This document shows positions 27,637 through 36,697 of a DNA stretch of 64,000 nucleotides, in pieces. Under the pieces are notes generated by a model, which saw only the letters and a list, made by a program, of their open reading frames with translations, did not search any database and was not told the DNA's origin. Position 1 is the stretch's first letter. Every line of letters starts with the position of its first letter. The DNA comes from Pseudoalteromonas sp. BSi20652 (GTDB lineage Bacteria > Pseudomonadota > Gammaproteobacteria > Enterobacterales > Alteromonadaceae): positions 1-64,000 of the forward strand of contig NZ_BADT01000104.1 in NCBI RefSeq assembly GCF_000239855.1. Reading direction: 5' to 3'. A program made the position numbers and the translations under genes.

Positions 27637-28970
27637 TATGCTTGTCCTAGTAACTGAGCAAGACCTTGCAGACCATCATCGTAACTAATGACATCTCGCA
27701 TACCTTGTTGTAAGAATGCATTCACTCTTGGCATCATATTTATAGCTTGGTCGAGTACTTGATCGGTCCCTTTTTGATAAGCACCTAAAGTAATCATATC
27801 TTTGTTTTGTTGATACATTGAATAAACTTGCTTAAGCACTCGGGCTTGTTGCATATGCGGCTCAGAAACAACTTGAGGCATAACACGCGAAATCGACTTT
27901 TCTATATCTATAGCGGGATAGTGCCCGCTGTCGGCTAAATCACGCGATAGTACAATGTGGCCATCTAAAATAGCTCGCGCTGCATCAGCAATAGGGTCTT
28001 GCATATCATCGCCTTCACTCAACACCGTAAAAAAGGCAGTAATTGAACCTTGCCCTTCACCGCCATTACCAGCACGCTCCACCAGCGCAGGTAGTTTAGC
28101 AAACACCGAAGGCGGATATCCCTTTGTAGCAGGAGGCTCGCCTACAGCAAGTGCAATTTCACGTTGCGCCATTGCGTAACGCGTTACAGAATCGAGTAAT
28201 AATAATACGTTTAAACCCTGATCTCTAAAATACTCTGCAATAGTTACGGCGCTCTCACAGCCTTTTAAACGCATAAGCGGTGATGAATCAGCAGGTGCTG
28301 CAACAACAACAGAGCGTTTACGCCCTTCTACACCGAGTATTTCTTCAATAAATTCTTTTACTTCGCGGCCACGCTCACCCACTAAGCCAACAACAATGAC
28401 ATCCGCTTCACTTCCTCGGGTCATCATACCCAGCAGTACTGATTTACCCACACCTGAGCCTGCAAACAAGCCCATTCGCTGGCCTTGCCCCACTGTAATT
28501 ACCGAGTTAATAGCTCGCACACCTACATCCATAGGCTTAGTGATTGGTCTTCTTGAAAGCGGGTTTATAGTATTTTGTGCAAACTTTAAATAATGCTCAG
28601 CATTAATTTTACCCAGGCCATCTAGCGGCCGGCCTAAACCATCAACCACCCGCCCCAATAAGCTCATGCCTACAGGTAAACCTAAGTTGTTAACCTGAGG
28701 AATAACACGCGCACCGGGTAATACACCAGAGATGTGGTCGTTAGGCATTAAGTATAAAGTTTGATCGTTAAAACCGACTATTTCAGCGTCTACAAAGCCG
28801 TTCATGGTTTCTATTTTACATTGACTACCAACGGGTGCACGTAAACCTCTAGCCTCAAGGGTCAGGCCAACAACACGCGTTAAAATACCTGCCACAGCAG
28901 GCGCTGGGGTTTTAATATGTTGTTGATATTGAGATAAGCGTTCGCTTAAAGGTGCACGTTGAGTTGACAT
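27636..28970 (-). CDS. fliI: FliI, flagellar export ATPase
   Basis: An F1-beta-like ATPase of 444 residues with P-loop [15 protein letters not shown], Walker [36 protein letters not shown] and the catalytic glutamate in [13 protein letters not shown]. As a hexamer under the export gate it unloads chaperones and unfolds substrates. The N-terminal segment that binds FliH (about the first 20 residues) is present. It follows fliH by 18 nt and overlaps fliJ. Confidence 0.97.
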   Translation of the reverse strand: MSTQRAPLSERLSQYQQHIKTPAPAVAGILTRVVGLTLEARGLRAPVGSQCKIETMNGFVDAEIVGFNDQTLYLMPNDHISGVLPGARVIPQVNNLGLPVGMSLLGRVVDGLGRPLDGLGKINAEHYLKFAQNTINPLSRRPITKPMDVGVRAINSVITVGQGQRMGLFAGSGVGKSVLLGMMTRGSEADVIVVGLVGERGREVKEFIEEILGVEGRKRSVVVAAPADSSPLMRLKGCESAVTIAEYFRDQGLNVLLLLDSVTRYAMAQREIALAVGEPPATKGYPPSVFAKLPALVERAGNGGEGQGSITAFFTVLSEGDDMQDPIADAARAILDGHIVLSRDLADSGHYPAIDIEKSISRVMPQVVSEPHMQQARVLKQVYSMYQQNKDMITLGAYQKGTDQVLDQAINMMPRVNAFLQQGMRDVISYDDGLQGLAQLLGQA

Positions 28971-28988
28971 AACACGCCAATAAAATAG

Positions 28989-29795
28989 TTAGATACCACT
29001 ATTATGCAAAAAACTATCCAACGTTTCTTTGACACGTGTTTTAAGGGTCATGTCGAGTGACGATTGCGCTGTTTTAACTTCACAGCCACCGCGTTCAAGA
29101 GTGGGTTCTGCCATTAATTGCCAGTTATTATCAATAATGGTTTGTTCGCCGTAGCTCTCTTTTATGAGTTCTAAATCTTCGGGGTTTAAATGGATTCGTA
29201 CTTTTTCTTGTTCAGCATTTAGTGAATTAATACTTTGCTTTAACGTATGTAAAATCACATCAGGCGATGTTTTTACTTCTTGATAAATAACAGCTTCAGC
29301 TAACATACTTGCAAGTTGCACTAACTGTTTTTCAGCTTGTTCATCCACCTTATCTAGCGGTGCATTTAAGCCCTCTAAAATGGCTTTTAAACTCGTTAAC
29401 TGCTCTTCAATTAATGGTTTTACATCATCAAGACCTTTTGTCTTACCTTGCTCTAAGCCTTCTTTATAGCCTGCTTCTTTACCTTCACCAACGCCTTTTT
29501 CAAAGCCATCTATGTAGCCCTGTTCATGACCTTGCTTAAGGCCTTCTTCGTAAGCATCTTGTCTAATGCGTTCAAGCTCAACCATGGTAAGCGTAGGAAG
29601 CTCAGGTTCTTGCGGCTCATCAATAGGCATTTCTTCGGCTAATTCTTTTTTGTACAGCTCACTAAGCGGTGTGCCGTAAGCTGTAGAGCGATTGCCAAAG
29701 CTCCTCTCATCAGGTGCTACATCTGGAATAGCCCAATTTTTTAATAATTCATCAGCTTCATCAGCCCGAAGTGTGCGTCCTTTGAGTTTACTCAT
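28989..29795 (-). CDS. fliH: FliH, export ATPase regulator
   Basis: An acidic protein of 268 residues with a central glycine-rich helix of repeated GxxxG-type units (GLKQGHEQGYIDGFEKGVGEGKEAGYKEGLEQGKTKG, about residues 85-122), the hallmark of FliH, and a C-terminal domain like the ATP synthase delta/b stalk. It dimerises, holds FliI and tethers it to FliN. The N-terminal segment (LLKNWAIPDV) carries the conserved tryptophan used for FliN/FlhA contact. It sits between fliG (3-nt gap) and fliI. Confidence 0.94.
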   Translation of the reverse strand: MSKLKGRTLRADEADELLKNWAIPDVAPDERSFGNRSTAYGTPLSELYKKELAEEMPIDEPQEPELPTLTMVELERIRQDAYEEGLKQGHEQGYIDGFEKGVGEGKEAGYKEGLEQGKTKGLDDVKPLIEEQLTSLKAILEGLNAPLDKVDEQAEKQLVQLASMLAEAVIYQEVKTSPDVILHTLKQSINSLNAEQEKVRIHLNPEDLELIKESYGEQTIIDNNWQLMAEPTLERGGCEVKTAQSSLDMTLKTRVKETLDSFLHNSGI

Positions 29796-29798
29796 AGT

Positions 29799-30839
29799 TT
29801 ACAGGAACTCCTCGCCGCCGCCGCCGCCGAGCTGAATTTCACCCGAGTCAGATAAACGACGCGCTGTTGATAAAATCTCTTTTTGCGCTGCTTCTACTTC
29901 GCTTATACGGACCGGTGCCATAGCTTCTAAATCATCAGCAAGCATTTCGGCTGCACGCTTAGACATATTGCCCAATATCTTGTCTTTAAGGGCATCGTCG
30001 GTGCCCTTAATTGCTTTCATTAAAACGTCTTGTTGTACTTCTCGTAGAATTGCTTGAATACCACGGTCATCAACATCCATTAAGTTTTCAAACACAAACA
30101 TTAAGTCTTGAATTTGCTGCGACATCTCTTCGTCATGTTCACGAATCGAGTCCATTAATTGCCCTTCTACGTTGGTATCTAGGTAGTTCATAATATCTGC
30201 AGCAGCTTTTAAGCCACCCATTTTAGCCGCTTGCGCACCGGCTTGGCCGGCAAATTGTTTTTCCATGATTTCGTTTAGCTCTTGCAGTGCTGCTGGCTGA
30301 ACTTCTTCAAGGTTAGCAATACGCATAGTTAAATCTAAGCGAACTTTTTCAGGGAACTGGGCAATAATTTCAGCTGACTGCTCTGGCTCTAAGTACGATA
30401 ATACAATGGTTTGAATTTGTGGATGCTCATTACGAATAATATTCGCTACCTGCTTAGAGTCCATCCATTTTAATGAATCCAAGCCTTTAGCGCCTGAGCC
30501 CATAACAATTTGGTCAATAAGGCTAGCAGCTTTGTCTTCACCAAGCGCTGCGGTAAGCGCCTTTTTAATAAAGTCTTCCGACTGAAAACCAATCGTACTA
30601 AAGCTTTGAATTTGTTCTATAAATAAGTTATGCACAGCGCTTATTTTAGCTTGTGATAAGTCCTGTAATCCAGCCATCGCCATACCCACTTTTTGTACCT
30701 GTTTAGGCTCTAAGTGTTTAAGTATTTGCGCGGCATCTTCTTCTGATAAACTCAAAAGCAATATAGCGGCTTTATCTACTCCATCGAGCTTATCAACATC
30801 AAAAGCTGGTGGGAGTTGTTTTTGTTCTTGATCAGTCAT
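29799..30839 (-). CDS. fliG: FliG, motor switch and torque protein
   Basis: 346 residues in three FliG domains: the N-terminal FliF-binding domain (DGVDKAAILLLSLSEEDAAQILKHLEP), the middle domain with the invariant EHPQ motif (IIRNEHPQIQTIVLSYL) and the C-terminal torque helix with charged residues facing the stator (DDRGIQAILREVQQDVLMKAIKGTDDALKDKILGNMSKRAAEML). The C-terminus ends in a five-glycine run and EEFL, a clade-specific tail. Its start overlaps the fliF stop by 8 nt. Confidence 0.97.
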   Translation of the reverse strand: MTDQEQKQLPPAFDVDKLDGVDKAAILLLSLSEEDAAQILKHLEPKQVQKVGMAMAGLQDLSQAKISAVHNLFIEQIQSFSTIGFQSEDFIKKALTAALGEDKAASLIDQIVMGSGAKGLDSLKWMDSKQVANIIRNEHPQIQTIVLSYLEPEQSAEIIAQFPEKVRLDLTMRIANLEEVQPAALQELNEIMEKQFAGQAGAQAAKMGGLKAAADIMNYLDTNVEGQLMDSIREHDEEMSQQIQDLMFVFENLMDVDDRGIQAILREVQQDVLMKAIKGTDDALKDKILGNMSKRAAEMLADDLEAMAPVRISEVEAAQKEILSTARRLSDSGEIQLGGGGGEEFL

Positions 30840-32547
30840 CTTCTGTTAACCACGCTTTCACTACTTGTGATGATAGTTCTGGTTCGTTAGCTACAAGGGC
30901 ACGAATTGCTTTGAGTAAATCTTCGTCGCCATGTAAATCCGGTAACTGCAGTGTACCATCACTTGAGAAACCAATCGAAGCAGAATCAAAGTCTTTATTT
31001 AGCATATCAAGTGTATTATCGCCAATATCTACGCCTGAGCTTAATGCATCTTCATCGTATTCTTCTAGTGTATCGTCTGGGTAAATCAAACGTTTAAGCA
31101 TTGGTTTTACTACAGCCATTATCAATACAATGATAACTAAGGCTCCCAATACAAGTCGGGCTATTTTCATAAACCAGTCTTGTTCCCAAAGTGGCACTTC
31201 TATTGCTAAATTTGTTGCTTCGCGAACAAACGGCACAGTCACTACTTCAAGTGCATCGCCTCTTTGCATATCAAAACCCACACCACCTTGCAGTAAACGA
31301 CGAATATTTGACAATGCCTCTACCGAACGGGGAGTCATGGTTGTTTCGCCGTTTTCTCCCACTTTAGGGACGTAGTCAACAGCAACTGATACGCTTATTC
31401 TTCGGATAACACCACTTTGCTGGCGCTTGTGGGAAATTGTTGTATCGAGTTCATAATTACGTGTGGCTTCTTTATGGCTGCGTGTTGGCGAGGTTGCTGT
31501 ACCTGCACCACCTTGCCCCGCAACCTCAGGTATATTAGAGTTCAGCGGTGGCTGATTTGTAAGCGCACCAGGTATACCGACAGCTAGGCCACCAATGTTA
31601 TTTTCTTCAAATGTGGTTTCACTTCTAACCGCTGGTAAATCTGGGTTATAACGTTTTTGAGTTTCCTCAATCGAGCTAAAGTCCATGCTTAAATCAACTT
31701 GAGCTGTATAGTTTGCAAGCCCAACAACCGGTATTAAAATACTGTCTATTTTTTCAAGGTACTCTTGTTCACGTTTACGCTCTAAATCGTATTCTTTACG
31801 TGAACGTGCTGCTAATGAGCTTTGCGAACCTGAATTTAAAAGCCGACCATTCTGATCGGTAACCGTCACTCGCGCAGGCTCTAGGCCTTGCACCGCTGAG
31901 GCAATCATATCAACAACAGAGTCTACTTCTTCTCGGTTAAGTGAGCGGCCTCGTTTGAGTGTTAATACCACGGTAGCTGATGGTTTTTTCTCTCTGCGGG
32001 CAAATACGTTTTCTTTAGGAATAGCTAACAATACTTTAGCGCGAGTAATGTTGTTAAGCTCTTCAATTGTGCGTGCTAGTTGTTGCTCACGACCATGCTT
32101 TAAGCGTTCACGCTCTAAGCGCTGGCTTACACCAAAGCCCATATCTTGCATAATAATATCAGTGCCTGATGTAGGCCCTTGATCTAACCCTTCGCGGGTC
32201 ATTAACAATTTAATATTTTGGTATTCACTTTCATCAACCGATACAACGTTGCCATCGAGTTGATATTCAATTTTTTGCGCATCCAAAAAGTCGAGCGTTT
32301 GAATAAGCTCTTCAGTTTGCATTTTGCCCAGTGGGCGCATATCTGGCTGACGAGCCCAAATAATAATAAAAATCGCGATAGCTAAACAAATCGCTAATGC
32401 TATTACCAGTGTTACTTGGCGCAATACATCAACACCACTTAAAGCACTTAAGTAGCCTGACTTTTGTTCTTGTTGATCATCACCACCACTTTGGTCGATA
32501 CCGCCGCCAGCAAGTGCTAGGTCTGTAGATTGGTTAGATTGCGCCAC
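30832..32547 (-). CDS. fliF: FliF, MS-ring protein
   Basis: Two membrane spans (LVIALAICLAIAIFIIIWA near residue 40 and IARLVLGALVIIVLIMAVV near 470) flank a periplasmic part with ring-building motifs, including the YscJ-like segment (EGLDQGPTSGTDIIMQDMGFGVSQ). The C-terminal tail (PDLHGDEDLLKAIRALVANEPELSSQVVKAWL) binds FliG. It nucleates the basal body. 571 residues is normal. The start is a GTG at 32547 with GGAG upstream. It follows fliE by about 20 nt. Confidence 0.97.
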   Translation of the reverse strand: MAQSNQSTDLALAGGGIDQSGGDDQQEQKSGYLSALSGVDVLRQVTLVIALAICLAIAIFIIIWARQPDMRPLGKMQTEELIQTLDFLDAQKIEYQLDGNVVSVDESEYQNIKLLMTREGLDQGPTSGTDIIMQDMGFGVSQRLERERLKHGREQQLARTIEELNNITRAKVLLAIPKENVFARREKKPSATVVLTLKRGRSLNREEVDSVVDMIASAVQGLEPARVTVTDQNGRLLNSGSQSSLAARSRKEYDLERKREQEYLEKIDSILIPVVGLANYTAQVDLSMDFSSIEETQKRYNPDLPAVRSETTFEENNIGGLAVGIPGALTNQPPLNSNIPEVAGQGGAGTATSPTRSHKEATRNYELDTTISHKRQQSGVIRRISVSVAVDYVPKVGENGETTMTPRSVEALSNIRRLLQGGVGFDMQRGDALEVVTVPFVREATNLAIEVPLWEQDWFMKIARLVLGALVIIVLIMAVVKPMLKRLIYPDDTLEEYDEDALSSGVDIGDNTLDMLNKDFDSASIGFSSDGTLQLPDLHGDEDLLKAIRALVANEPELSSQVVKAWLTEDD

Positions 32548-32567
32548 AATAATTCTCCACTACCTAA

Positions 32568-32900
32568 TTAAACAGGCATGTTCATGATTTCTTTATAAGC
32601 TTCAACAAGTTTATTACGAACCTGTACTGTAGCCTCAAAAGCAACTGACGATTTTTGAGAAGCAATCATCGCCTCAGCAAGCGATACACTTCGATCACCC
32701 ATTTCAACCGCTTTTACTTTTTGACCTGCATCTTGCTGTAGACCGTGCACTGTATTTAGTGCATCACTTAGCATGTCGCCAAACTGGGAAGTAGAAGTAG
32801 GCTGAACTTGAGTCGGCAATTTATTTATTTGATTATTACGGCCGGCTTCTAAAGCCATTGATTGCATTTCTTGAAATACAGCACTGTTTTGAATTTTCAT
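32568..32900 (-). CDS. fliE: FliE, MS-ring/rod junction protein
   Basis: A small all-helical protein (110 residues) exported early to join the MS ring to the rod. Landmarks are MKIQNSAVFQEMQSMALEAG and the C-terminal MGDRSVSLAEAMIASQKSSVAFEATVQVRNKLVEAYKEIMNMPV, which is the most conserved part of the family. It opens the fliE-F-G-H-I-J transcript, with a sigma-54 site upstream and a strong hairpin separating it from flrC. Confidence 0.96.
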   Translation of the reverse strand: MKIQNSAVFQEMQSMALEAGRNNQINKLPTQVQPTSTSQFGDMLSDALNTVHGLQQDAGQKVKAVEMGDRSVSLAEAMIASQKSSVAFEATVQVRNKLVEAYKEIMNMPV

Positions 32901-32940
32901 AATTTATCTCTGACACGCAGTGAACTCTTACAAGTAATAA

Positions 32941-32956
32941 AGCACAAAACATGCCA
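32941..32956 (-). promoter_or_regulatory. Sigma-54 promoter of the fliE-fliJ operon
   Basis: Minus strand TGGCATGTTTTGTGCT: TGGCA and GC are kept with GG-N10-GC spacing. It ends about 40 nt before the fliE start. Confidence 0.8.
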
Positions 32957-33016
32957 AATAATTAATTGTTAAAATACATGCAGTTAGCTTTAAATTATGT
33001 GAGTCAGAGTTTTGAC

Positions 33017-33047
33017 AACCCTAAGTTCGCAGCGCAAACTTAGGGTT
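33017..33047 (-). terminator. Stem-loop between flrC and fliE
   Basis: Perfect 11-bp arms AACCCTAAGTT / AACTTAGGGTT around a 9-nt loop, starting 10 nt after the flrC stop. There is only a weak T tract, so termination may be partial; it also separates the flrBC and fliE transcripts. Confidence 0.6.
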
Positions 33048-33056
33048 TATAGGAGG

Positions 33057-34523
33057 TTATGCAGGAAGTGAAATACCTAAATCGCGCATTTGCGCTAGTT
33101 TATAACGTAAAGTTCGTGGGCTTATGCCCAACGTTTCGGCAACGTCTTTACGCTTACCTTGGCAACGTGCAAGGGTTTCTAAAATAATGCGATGCTCTTT
33201 ATCTTTAAGCTCATCTTTATAGCTACCGGTATCTGCTGCTAGTAAACCTTGTTTAGGCTCATCCTCGGCATGCAATTTTTCATCGTAGTATGCCGAGCTT
33301 AGCGTGCTTTTATCAACGCCTTTATCTGCGTGAGCTAATTCTGTTGGCGATACTGTTTGCGCTGGTGCCAATGAAGGCTCCATAACAAAGTTATTAGCTA
33401 CTAAGTTTTCAATAAAAATAGCATGCTCGTTTATTGTATCGCCACTTCGCAGTATAAGCGCACGCTGTATAACGTTATCAAGCTCGCGCACATTTCCAGG
33501 CCACGCGTGGGCCAGTAACTTTTGCTCGGCAGCTTTATCTAAATACGCCATGGGCTCTTTACTTTTACTGATATGGCGCTCAATTAAATGCTTAGCCAAT
33601 ACAATAATATCGCCAGGGCGTTGGCACAATGGTCGCCACATAAGTGGAAAAACATTAAGCCTGTAATATAAATCTTCTCTAAATTGGTTTTCAGACACGG
33701 CTTCTTTTAAATCACGATTACTGGTTGCCAAAATACGTACATCGAGCTGAATTGTTTTACGACCCCCTAAGCGCTCTACTTCACGCTCTTGCAGTACGCG
33801 TAACAGCTTTGCTTGTAGCCCTAAGTCCATCTCTGTAATTTCATCAAGTAAAATAGTGCCGCCTTGTGCTTGCTCAAACTTACCCGGACATGCTTGAATC
33901 GCGCCTGTAAAAGCCCCTTTTTCGTAACCAAATAAAGTGGCTTCGAGCATATTTTCAGGAATAGCCGCGCAGTTAATCGCCACAAATGGCTCATTACAAC
34001 GACTCGACTTATCATGAATATAACGAGCGAGTACTTCCTTACCTGAACCACTTGGGCCAAGTACCATTACACTTGCATCAGAGCGTGCTACTTTACTCGC
34101 AAGCTCCAATAATTGAATACTAGTTGGGTCGGCAACAATAGGTCCGTCGGTTTCTTTTGCTTTTTCAGGCAAATAACGGCTCACCATATTTAACAGCACT
34201 TCAGGTGCAAATGGTTTAGCCATGTAGTCAATTGCACCTAGGCGCATGGCTTCTACTGCATCGTCAATTGTGGCGTACGCCGTCATCATTAATACAGGTA
34301 AATCAGGGTGGTTTAATTTAATACTGCGTAGTAAATCAAGTCCACTCATTGCACCCATTTGCACGTCGCTTACAACAAGCGAAAATTGATCTTTTTTAAG
34401 CAATATCATTGCTTGCTCAGCACTGTTCGCTGCAACACATTCAATACCCGACATTTCAAGGGTATCTATTAAGGCTTCACGAAGCCCAGCGTCATCTTCG
34501 ACAACTAAAATAGTGTTACTCAT
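33057..34523 (-). CDS. flrC: FlrC/FleR, sigma-54 response regulator of flagellar genes
   Basis: A receiver domain (D10/D11, acceptor D53 in VVSDVQMG), a sigma-54-activating AAA+ domain (Walker A GPSGSGKEVLARYIH, the GAFTGA loop that contacts sigma-54, GGTILLDEITEMDLGLQAKLLRVLQ) and a C-terminal Fis-type HTH (RKDVAETLGISPRTLRYKLAQMRDLG). Phosphorylated by FlrB, it turns on hook, basal-body and flagellin promoters with sigma-54. Its ATG overlaps the flrB stop by 4 nt. Confidence 0.96.
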   Translation of the reverse strand: MSNTILVVEDDAGLREALIDTLEMSGIECVAANSAEQAMILLKKDQFSLVVSDVQMGAMSGLDLLRSIKLNHPDLPVLMMTAYATIDDAVEAMRLGAIDYMAKPFAPEVLLNMVSRYLPEKAKETDGPIVADPTSIQLLELASKVARSDASVMVLGPSGSGKEVLARYIHDKSSRCNEPFVAINCAAIPENMLEATLFGYEKGAFTGAIQACPGKFEQAQGGTILLDEITEMDLGLQAKLLRVLQEREVERLGGRKTIQLDVRILATSNRDLKEAVSENQFREDLYYRLNVFPLMWRPLCQRPGDIIVLAKHLIERHISKSKEPMAYLDKAAEQKLLAHAWPGNVRELDNVIQRALILRSGDTINEHAIFIENLVANNFVMEPSLAPAQTVSPTELAHADKGVDKSTLSSAYYDEKLHAEDEPKQGLLAADTGSYKDELKDKEHRIILETLARCQGKRKDVAETLGISPRTLRYKLAQMRDLGISLPA

Positions 34524-35632
34524 AATGAACCTTCTAGTTTAGATGTTGCCTTAATAGGCAGTAACAAGCTAAAGCAGGCACCACCATGCGTATTATTAGT
34601 CACATCAACACGGCCTTGGTGCGCACTAGCCACCGAACTTACTACCGCAAGCCCTAAACCTGTGCCCTGACTTTTGGTAGTAAAAAATGGTTCAAAAATT
34701 TTATCGCTTTGGCTTAAATCAACACCTGGGCCATTGTCGCTTACACTAATACGAACCATATCTAAATCTTTTAAATCTCTTTGTGCGCTAATTTTTACTT
34801 TTGCACCGCCGCCAATAACTTGAATACTATTGTGCACAAGATTTTGAATAGCACTGGCCAATGCCGTTTTATTACCGACTATTTGTATATCTGGCTCTGG
34901 TAAGCTTACATCCAGTTCACTTTCATTAAGTGCGACCATCGCATCAGCGCCCGCTTTAACTTCTGTTAAAAGCTGCTGCATTGAAACTTGCTCAACAACT
35001 TGCTGATCGCCACTTTTAGCAAATAACAGCATGTCGTTTACTTGAGTTTCTAAATCTTTTAAACGCGACATTAACTTTGTTTGAAAGTTATCGCGAGATG
35101 CTTCGGGTAAGCGCTTAGACCCTAAATTAGCGGCGTAAAGCATAGCGGCTGAGAGCGGTGTACGAACTTGATGCGCCAGTGACGCAACCATTTTACCCAG
35201 CGCGCTTAATCGCTGCATATGTGCAACACGTTTTTGTAAGCGGCGAGTTTCGGTTAAATCCGTCATTAAAATAAGTTGCCCAGGCTCTGGTGCTAAAGCG
35301 GTAATATCAAGCTTTATTAGGCGCCCGTCTTTTAAAGACACTTCGTGGCCATCATCTTGATGCGGCCTAAAAGAGCGCTGAATAACATTAAACCAGCGTT
35401 CGCCTTCAAGTGGCTCGCCAAGCATATCAATCGCTATTTGATTCGCTTTTGCAATCAACCCTTTGCCATCAAGTACAACCACTCCTGCTGGCATGGTATC
35501 AACCAAATGCGAAAGCCAACTTGCTTGCTTGCGCAGATCGCTTAATTCACCAATGTACTCCTCTTGAAGTAAACATGGGTTATACTGATTTGCAGAAAAA
35601 AACTGTGGTTTAAGCACGCTAGCAAGGGCCAT
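34520..35632 (-). CDS. flrB: FlrB/FleS, sensor histidine kinase
   Basis: A soluble kinase with an N-terminal PAS-like domain (LVDTMPAGVVVLDGKGLIAKANQIAIDMLG), the phosphorylation box with histidine in SLAHQVRTPLSAAMLYA, and a HATPase domain (N box LVHNSIQVIGGGA, G boxes VSDNGPGVDLS and GTGLGLAVVSSVASAHQG). No membrane span is present, so it senses a cytoplasmic cue, probably basal-body assembly. It pairs with FlrC. I prefer the ATG at 35632; an in-frame TTG lies two codons earlier, and no strong ribosome site supports either. Confidence 0.94.
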   Translation of the reverse strand: MALASVLKPQFFSANQYNPCLLQEEYIGELSDLRKQASWLSHLVDTMPAGVVVLDGKGLIAKANQIAIDMLGEPLEGERWFNVIQRSFRPHQDDGHEVSLKDGRLIKLDITALAPEPGQLILMTDLTETRRLQKRVAHMQRLSALGKMVASLAHQVRTPLSAAMLYAANLGSKRLPEASRDNFQTKLMSRLKDLETQVNDMLLFAKSGDQQVVEQVSMQQLLTEVKAGADAMVALNESELDVSLPEPDIQIVGNKTALASAIQNLVHNSIQVIGGGAKVKISAQRDLKDLDMVRISVSDNGPGVDLSQSDKIFEPFFTTKSQGTGLGLAVVSSVASAHQGRVDVTNNTHGGACFSLLLPIKATSKLEGSL

Positions 35633-35668
35633 AATCAAATCTCGAATTGATGTAGATATATGTCTAAA

Positions 35669-35684
35669 TGCACGATTTATACCA
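35669..35684 (-). promoter_or_regulatory. Sigma-54 promoter of flrB-flrC
   Basis: Minus strand TGGTATAAATCGTGCA keeps GG-N10-GC. It lies about 40 nt upstream of flrB and about 80 bp from the divergent tag start. FlrA-dependent transcription of flrBC from sigma-54 is the known pattern in Vibrio. Confidence 0.7.
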
Positions 35685-35764
35685 AAATTTATTTACATAC
35701 TTATCATTAAGTTACATCAATAATTTGAGCGACATAAAAATGACGCACACAAAAAGGAATAATA

Positions 35765-36358
35765 ATGAGTGAGCAAATAAAGTGCCGTTGCCCGTGGCTC
35801 GACACCACTAAACCCGACTACGTTATTTACCATGATGAAGAATGGGGTGTGCCTCTTTATGATGATACAAAACTGTTTGAATTTATCACGCTTGAATCCG
35901 CGCAAGCCGGCTTAAGCTGGTACACAATTTTAAAAAAACGCAGCGGTTACAAAAAAGCATTTGCTAATTTTGATGTAGATAAAGTGGCACAATTCACACA
36001 AGATGACGTTGAGAGACTAATGCTTGATGAAGGGATTGTGCGCAATCGCTTAAAAATTGCGGCAACCGTCAACAACGCAAAGCGCTTTATAGAAATACAA
36101 AAAGAATTTGGTAGCTTTAGTAACTACCAATGGCAGTTTGTGGATAATAAACCGATTATAAGTAATTTAAATAACGTTGAGGACTACCCAGCAATTACAG
36201 AGGCATCAACTGCATTTGCGAAAGATTTAAAAAAACGGGGATTTAAGTTTTTAGGCCCTACAACGGTTTACGCTCATATGCAGGCCTGCGGTATGGTTAA
36301 CGATCACAGTAATGATTGTTTTAGAAAAGAAGAAATTATTGAGGCTTTTAGTGGGTAA
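35765..36358 (+). CDS. tag: DNA-3-methyladenine glycosylase I (Tag)
   Basis: A 197-residue base-excision repair enzyme that removes 3-methyladenine from alkylated DNA. The Tag signature CPW...YHDEEWGVPLYDDTKLFEFITLESAQAGLSW is complete; zinc ligands are a cysteine and histidine near the N-terminus and the pair in AHMQACGMVNDHSNDCF. An AAAAAGGA ribosome site precedes the ATG. It has no link to motility by function and lies on the plus strand between flrA and flrBC, sharing the divergent upstream region with flrB. Confidence 0.95.
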   Translation: MSEQIKCRCPWLDTTKPDYVIYHDEEWGVPLYDDTKLFEFITLESAQAGLSWYTILKKRSGYKKAFANFDVDKVAQFTQDDVERLMLDEGIVRNRLKIAATVNNAKRFIEIQKEFGSFSNYQWQFVDNKPIISNLNNVEDYPAITEASTAFAKDLKKRGFKFLGPTTVYAHMQACGMVNDHSNDCFRKEEIIEAFSG

Positions 36359-36556
36359 GTGATTTATAGCTATAAAAGTGATTTGTTTACAAAGAGGTTA
36401 AGAGACGCTTCGCTTTAGAGAAGTAACGCGTAGGTTGACTATGGCTTCTCATTTACCCTCGTTTTTTCTATTTGTGAAATAACGTTTTATTTAAATGATT
36501 AAAAGTCTTGTTTTTCACGCGAGCAAGTCTAGCGTCTACAACAAAAGTAAAAACCG

Positions 36557-36628
36557 TGTAGGTGCGAATTTACTTCGCGCTCTTGCTAATATTTTTGAAG
36601 TAAAGTGCGGTATAAAACCGCACCTACA
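36557..36628. repeat. REP-like palindromic element downstream of tag
   Basis: Outer arms TGTAGGTGCG (36557-36566) and CGCACCTACA (36619-36628) enclose two smaller hairpins, GCGAA-N5-TTCGC (36564-36578) and GTGCGGT-N5-ACCGCAC (36605-36623). The head GTAGGTGCGAATTTACTTCGC has the form of the REP sequences scattered in Pseudomonas genomes. It lies in the 339-bp gap between tag and flrA, which otherwise holds nothing I can identify. It may also act as a terminator for the convergent genes. Confidence 0.6.
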
Positions 36629-36697
36629 AAACGAGGGGTTATTTATCTACTGTGTTTGGCCAATTTATAACTAAACACTGACAGCTGCTTTTAAACC

